A stretch of DNA of 7,849 bases from contig MGNI01000095.1 of assembly GCA_001795115.1 (NCBI GenBank), positions 10,907 to 18,755 on the forward strand, written 5' to 3'. The DNA is from Chloroflexi bacterium RBG_16_48_8. GTDB lineage: Bacteria; Chloroflexota; Anaerolineae; Anaerolineales; E44-bin32. Below, piece by piece: positions 4,556 through 7,849 of this stretch (its first letter is position 1; every line of letters begins with the position of its first letter). Made by a program: the position numbers and the translations under genes. The notes under the pieces were generated by a model. The model was not told the origin of the DNA. It saw only the letters and a program-made list of their open reading frames with translations, and made no database searches.

Positions 4556-6403
4556 ATGGGAATCCCTGTACTGGTAGTTGACTCCAATGTAGATCATGGA
4601 AAACGAATTAAAAAATCTCTTGAAGTGGATCGTCTCTTTCAAGTGACATTAGCAACTCGTGCCATTGAAGCTTTAATGCGTTTCACTGAAACGAAATACC
4701 AGGTAGCCATTGTTGATTTCGGACTTCCTGATTTAAACGGGGTTGATCTGATCCGTCAGATGCGTGGGATTGATGAGAACATTATCGTTGTGGCAATCTT
4801 AGATAAGGTGGAATCACCCTCCAAAAATATTGAACAACTCGCAATCAATGCCGTTCTCGATAGATCGACCTATCTATCGAACCTACCCCAAAGACTTCCC
4901 CACTTATTAAACCTCCCTTCCCCAATCCCATCCGCTCAAAAAGTCTCCAGCAGCGCATCCATTTTTGAAGCACAAATAAAAAAGGATGAGGGTATTCAGG
5001 AAAAAACCATTCAAGACAAAACGGCTCAAGAAGCACCTCTCATGGAGGAAGCCATCCATCAGGAAAGTCCACGACAAGGAACTCCTCAAGGCGAAATGGT
5101 TCTTAAAGAATCTCGCCCGGAAGGGGCTGCACCTTTAGAAGCTGCCCCAACTGAGGCGACACAGCATTCAGATAAAGAGGATGCATCCATCCAGGATGAA
5201 ACTTCCCGTGAGGATACTCTTTTAGAAGAGGATCACCGACTCCAAATCTCTCAAGAAGAACCTTCCCACATTGAACAGACCCAGGATAACACTGCAACCA
5301 TCCCACCATGGTTGAAAGAACCTGCGCAAGTTGAAAAGTATTTGGCATACTTCGAACAGGATCATTCTGCCTATGCCACACTTCTCTCCATTGGCAACAC
5401 TCCATGGACGTACTCCGAACAACTTACAGAGAATCAGGCCCACGGCATCGTTCGATTACTTTCCGAACACGATGAGGGTTTACAAAGCAAAGGGGCGCTT
5501 ATTCGTTACATCCGATTAGAGGGTTCGGGCAATGATTACCTCCTTTACGCCACTCCGGTTATCGGAGACATCAATCTCTCAATGATTTTTAGTATGGAGA
5601 CTCCCTTCAGTGTAGCCCGTCGTCAAACGCATAAACTAAGTCGGCTCCTGATAGAGCAGGATCCCAGAGGATTAATAGTCAAAGAGGAGAAGCCTATCAT
5701 TGAAAAACTCATCTCTGTGAGTCGAGAGGAAGATGAGCCCTTACTTCCAAGTGGCTGGATTCCCTCCCCCAAAATTTCAACAAAAAAGCCGGAACCCGCT
5801 CAAGTCTCCCCTTCGTCCCCAGCTATGGAGGAACCTGAAAGAGAAAGGGTGATGGCTCCCTCTTTAACCGCTGCTCCTAAAATTACGCCCATCCCTAATG
5901 ATTGGTTGCCTAAGGAGCCCAGACCAACTGCGCATCTCCCATTTCTAGAACAAGATACCCCTCAATCCGAGAAAATCAGAGAATTGGAGCCAATCAATCT
6001 CACCCAACAAGAACCGAGGTATTACCTGCCCTTTACAGCCATCTTACTTCCAAGATTTCCAAATCACCGCCTCACTGGATCCTTAGCAAATCAACTTGAA
6101 AACTGGCTGAAAGATTTATGCGTCGCTTGGGGCTGGCGAGTAGAAAACATCGACCTTCGATCCGAATTCCTGCGTTTTACGTTCAGTCTCTCTCCTGATA
6201 TCGCTCCAGCCCAAGCGGTCCAGCATTTGGCAAACAATCTATCAAGCCGGATTCTTAAAGCCTTCCCCGGTCTCACTAAAGATCTACCCGCTGGTCAGTT
6301 CTGGACAAAGAGCTATCTCCTTACGGCCGGGAGCGATGTTGGAAAGGATCGACTGGCCTCATTCATCGAATTAACCCGTAGGGAACAGGGTTTAGTTAAT
6401 TGA
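4556..6403 (+). CDS. Receiver / Roadblock-like / inactive IS200-type transposase-fold fusion protein
   Basis: This is a 615-residue, probably cytoplasmic protein with no signal or membrane segment. Residues 1-118 form a CheY-like receiver. The phospho-acceptor D54 (AIVDFGLPDLNG) is present, but the usual Thr is A80 and the usual Lys appears as R103, so phosphotransfer may be weak or lost. A Glu/Gln/Pro-rich linker (about 130-255) follows. Residues about 262-368 look like a Roadblock/LC7 domain (LLSIGNTPWTYSEQL, DYLLYATPVIGDINLSMIF, then ETPFSVARRQ), a fold that often binds small GTPases or dimerises. After a second Pro-rich linker, residues about 488-613 follow the pattern of the IS200-type (Y1) transposase: GWRVENI, then a strand at the HUH position reading EFLRFTFSL, a NLSSRILKAFP helix, FWTKSYLLT and the terminal FIELTRREQG. 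Both HUH histidines and the tyrosine (F603) are missing. The function is unknown. The domain order is fairly sure; the transposase relationship is my pattern reading. Confidence 0.75.
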   Translation: MGIPVLVVDSNVDHGKRIKKSLEVDRLFQVTLATRAIEALMRFTETKYQVAIVDFGLPDLNGVDLIRQMRGIDENIIVVAILDKVESPSKNIEQLAINAVLDRSTYLSNLPQRLPHLLNLPSPIPSAQKVSSSASIFEAQIKKDEGIQEKTIQDKTAQEAPLMEEAIHQESPRQGTPQGEMVLKESRPEGAAPLEAAPTEATQHSDKEDASIQDETSREDTLLEEDHRLQISQEEPSHIEQTQDNTATIPPWLKEPAQVEKYLAYFEQDHSAYATLLSIGNTPWTYSEQLTENQAHGIVRLLSEHDEGLQSKGALIRYIRLEGSGNDYLLYATPVIGDINLSMIFSMETPFSVARRQTHKLSRLLIEQDPRGLIVKEEKPIIEKLISVSREEDEPLLPSGWIPSPKISTKKPEPAQVSPSSPAMEEPERERVMAPSLTAAPKITPIPNDWLPKEPRPTAHLPFLEQDTPQSEKIRELEPINLTQQEPRYYLPFTAILLPRFPNHRLTGSLANQLENWLKDLCVAWGWRVENIDLRSEFLRFTFSLSPDIAPAQAVQHLANNLSSRILKAFPGLTKDLPAGQFWTKSYLLTAGSDVGKDRLASFIELTRREQGLVN

Positions 6404-6411
6404 AGCGACCA

Positions 6412-6440
6412 TTACCACCTCCACCATCACACGGTACAAT
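6412..6440 (+). promoter_or_regulatory. Probable polA promoter
   Basis: TTACCA (6412-6417, 4 of 6 to TTGACA) and TACAAT (6435-6440, 5 of 6 to TATAAT) are separated by 17 bp. Transcription would start near 6447, giving a leader of about 30 nt. The pair lies wholly within the 73-base gap after the fusion gene, so polA could be transcribed on its own as well as by read-through; I see no terminator in the gap. Confidence 0.45.
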
Positions 6441-6453
6441 CTGAATATCAGAT
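6439..6453. promoter_or_regulatory. Dyad over the predicted polA transcription start
   Basis: ATCTGA (6439-6444) and TCAGAT (6448-6453) form a perfect inverted repeat around ATA. It overlaps the end of the -10 box and the expected start point, where a repressor would act. I do not recognise the binding protein. A 6-bp dyad can arise by chance. Confidence 0.3.
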
Positions 6454-6465
6454 CACGTATTCATT

Positions 6466-6471
6466 GGAGTG
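6466..6471 (+). promoter_or_regulatory. Ribosome binding site of polA
   Basis: GGAGTG lies 5 nt before the ATG at 6477. It also contains a GTG (6469) that opens a different frame to 7131, but that frame encodes nothing recognisable and lies inside polA. Confidence 0.65.
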
Positions 6472-6476
6472 AATTT

Positions 6477-7849
6477 ATGGCTTCCCGACCAAGGCTCTAT
6501 CTTATTGACGGCCATGCTCTTGCTTACCGTACCTATTTCGCACTCACCGGTGCTGGCGAAGGTTCACGTTTCACCACAAAAGCCGGTGAGCCAACAGCTG
6601 GAGTATTTGGCTTCACGTCTGTTCTATTGCGTCTCCTCACTGAAGAGGCCCCTGAATATCTGGCGGTCTGCTTCGATACGGGTCGCACCTTCCGGGATGA
6701 ACTTTATCCGGAATACAAAGCTACCCGAGAGAAGATGCCTGAAGATCTGGCTATTCAATTGGGCCGGATCCGGCAATTGGTTCAAGCCTTCGGCATCCCT
6801 ATCTTTGAAATGGAGGGCTACGAGGCAGATGATGTCTTGGGAGCAATGGCTAAAAAAGCCGCAGAGGAGGGAATCCATTCCATCATCCTTACCGGTGATC
6901 GTGATCTGCTCCAATTGTCCGATGAAAACATCACTATTCGTTTGTCAGGACGCAAACTTGCTGAAGCCATCGATTATGATCCTAAGGAAGTTGAGAAAAA
7001 GATGGGTGTCAAACCTGCCCAGATCGTCGATCTCAAGGCACTCATGGGAGATAGCAGCGACAATATTCCTGGTGTTCGGGGCGTGGGTGAAAAAACCGCG
7101 CAAATCCTTATCCAGCAGTATGGAACCTTAGATAGAATTTATGAACATCTGGATGAGATCCCCACGCGTTTCCGCAATAAATTGGTTGAGGATAAAGAGC
7201 AGGCCTATCTAAGTCAAAAACTCTCCACCATCGTTATAGACCTTCCCCTGGATTTCGATCTTCAATCCTGCGAAGCCAAGAACTATGATCGAGAAAAGGT
7301 CGTTGAGCTTTTCCGCGAGTTGGAGTTCCCCACCCTGCTCAACCGGATACCCGGCATCAACGTTGAGACAGATGGTCAACAAATGAGCCTTTTTAAAACC
7401 AGCACTAAGGAGTCGCCTTTAGAAAGTGTGGAGGACAGGATCGTATCCGATGAAGAGACTCTTTCTCATCTTGTCAATCGCCTTAAGAATGCCTCCCACA
7501 TTGCATTCGACGTAGAAACAACCAGCATCGATGCTATGCAAGCAGATCTTGTCGGCATTTCACTGGCAGTTTCGCCCTATGAGGGTTATTACATCCCTGT
7601 TGGTCATCTTCCCCACCATGCCGGAGCGGAGCAGCTCAGGCTGCATACGGTACTTGAAGCTCTTCGAAGCCCTCTTTCCGATCCCAAGAAACCCAAGGTG
7701 GGACACAACGTAAAATACGATTTTATTATCCTTGCGCGCCATGGCCTGCGGGTTGAGCCATTGGCTTTCGACACAATGATCGCAGAATGGCTTTGTGATC
7801 CCAGTTCAAGGAATCTCGGGCTTAAAAACCTGGCATGGGTCCGTCTCGG
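6477..7849 (+). CDS. polA: DNA polymerase I, N-terminal part (cut by the window edge)
   Basis: The frame is open from 6477 to the right edge, giving 457 residues of an expected 900 or so. DNA polymerase I removes RNA primers and fills gaps in lagging-strand synthesis and excision repair. Residues 1 to about 290 form the 5'-3' flap nuclease with its metal-binding acidic residues: D11 (LIDGHA), D67, EADD at 116-119, TGDRDLLQL at 139-147 and GDSSDNIPGVRGVGEKTA from 191. The 3'-5' exonuclease domain begins near 320. Exo I is intact (D345 and E347 in FDVETTS) and so is Exo II (GHNVKYD, D415). This suggests active proofreading, unlike several bacterial PolA enzymes in which these residues are lost. 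Exo III and the polymerase domain lie beyond the window. The start is supported by GGAGTG 5 nt upstream and by MASRPRLYLIDGHA, the normal PolA beginning. Confidence 0.97.
   Translation, partial: MASRPRLYLIDGHALAYRTYFALTGAGEGSRFTTKAGEPTAGVFGFTSVLLRLLTEEAPEYLAVCFDTGRTFRDELYPEYKATREKMPEDLAIQLGRIRQLVQAFGIPIFEMEGYEADDVLGAMAKKAAEEGIHSIILTGDRDLLQLSDENITIRLSGRKLAEAIDYDPKEVEKKMGVKPAQIVDLKALMGDSSDNIPGVRGVGEKTAQILIQQYGTLDRIYEHLDEIPTRFRNKLVEDKEQAYLSQKLSTIVIDLPLDFDLQSCEAKNYDREKVVELFRELEFPTLLNRIPGINVETDGQQMSLFKTSTKESPLESVEDRIVSDEETLSHLVNRLKNASHIAFDVETTSIDAMQADLVGISLAVSPYEGYYIPVGHLPHHAGAEQLRLHTVLEALRSPLSDPKKPKVGHNVKYDFIILARHGLRVEPLAFDTMIAEWLCDPSSRNLGLKNLAWVRL

Noticed and set aside
6469..7131. Open + strand frame of 220 codons starting at GTG
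   Set aside because: It is a shadow of polA in another frame. The polA frame contains every expected nuclease motif, and the GTG lies inside the polA ribosome binding site.
1..7849. CRISPR array, tRNA, rRNA or riboswitch
   Set aside because: I found no regularly spaced direct repeats, cloverleaf or known riboswitch core on either strand by eye.

Overview
The window looks like chromosome from a Chloroflexota bacterium, most likely class Anaerolineae. This rests on protein content: two secreted lipoproteins carrying the NBR1-type Ig-like domain behind Thr/Pro-rich linkers, a MiaB starting MKYHIWTAGCQMN, and a response-regulator fusion of a kind I associate from memory with Anaerolineae. I could run no database search. 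All recognised genes are on the + strand.

Layout. Positions 1-294 are non-coding. miaB (295-1644) encodes the tRNA methylthiotransferase and appears to start on or next to its own -10 box, so its mRNA may be leaderless. A 383-base gap with a weak hairpin and a possible promoter leads to an NBR1-Ig lipoprotein (2028-3176), which is closed by a strong hairpin (3186-3212). A paralogous lipoprotein gene follows (3280-4200). A response-regulator fusion gene occupies 4556-6403, and polA (DNA polymerase I) starts at 6477 and runs off the right edge.

Two points stand out. First, the second lipoprotein gene is interrupted near its 3' end by a 112-bp non-autonomous element (4177-4288). It has 28-bp imperfect terminal inverted repeats and sits at a CTAG site whose TA is duplicated. 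It brings in the TGA that now ends the protein. Removing the element plus one TA (114 bp, exactly 38 codons) restores one reading frame from 3280 to 4488 and completes a C-terminal domain. The element is also internally folded: each end has its own complementary copy near the centre.

Second, the 615-residue protein at 4556-6403 joins a degenerate receiver domain, a long Glu/Gln/Pro-rich linker, a Roadblock/LC7-like domain and a C-terminal domain that resembles an IS200-type HUH transposase. Both HUH histidines and the catalytic tyrosine appear to be missing, so this is probably a transposase fold reused for something other than DNA cleavage.

The genes do not form an obvious single pathway. 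miaB and polA are housekeeping genes, the lipoproteins are envelope proteins, and the fusion protein is probably regulatory or a scaffold.
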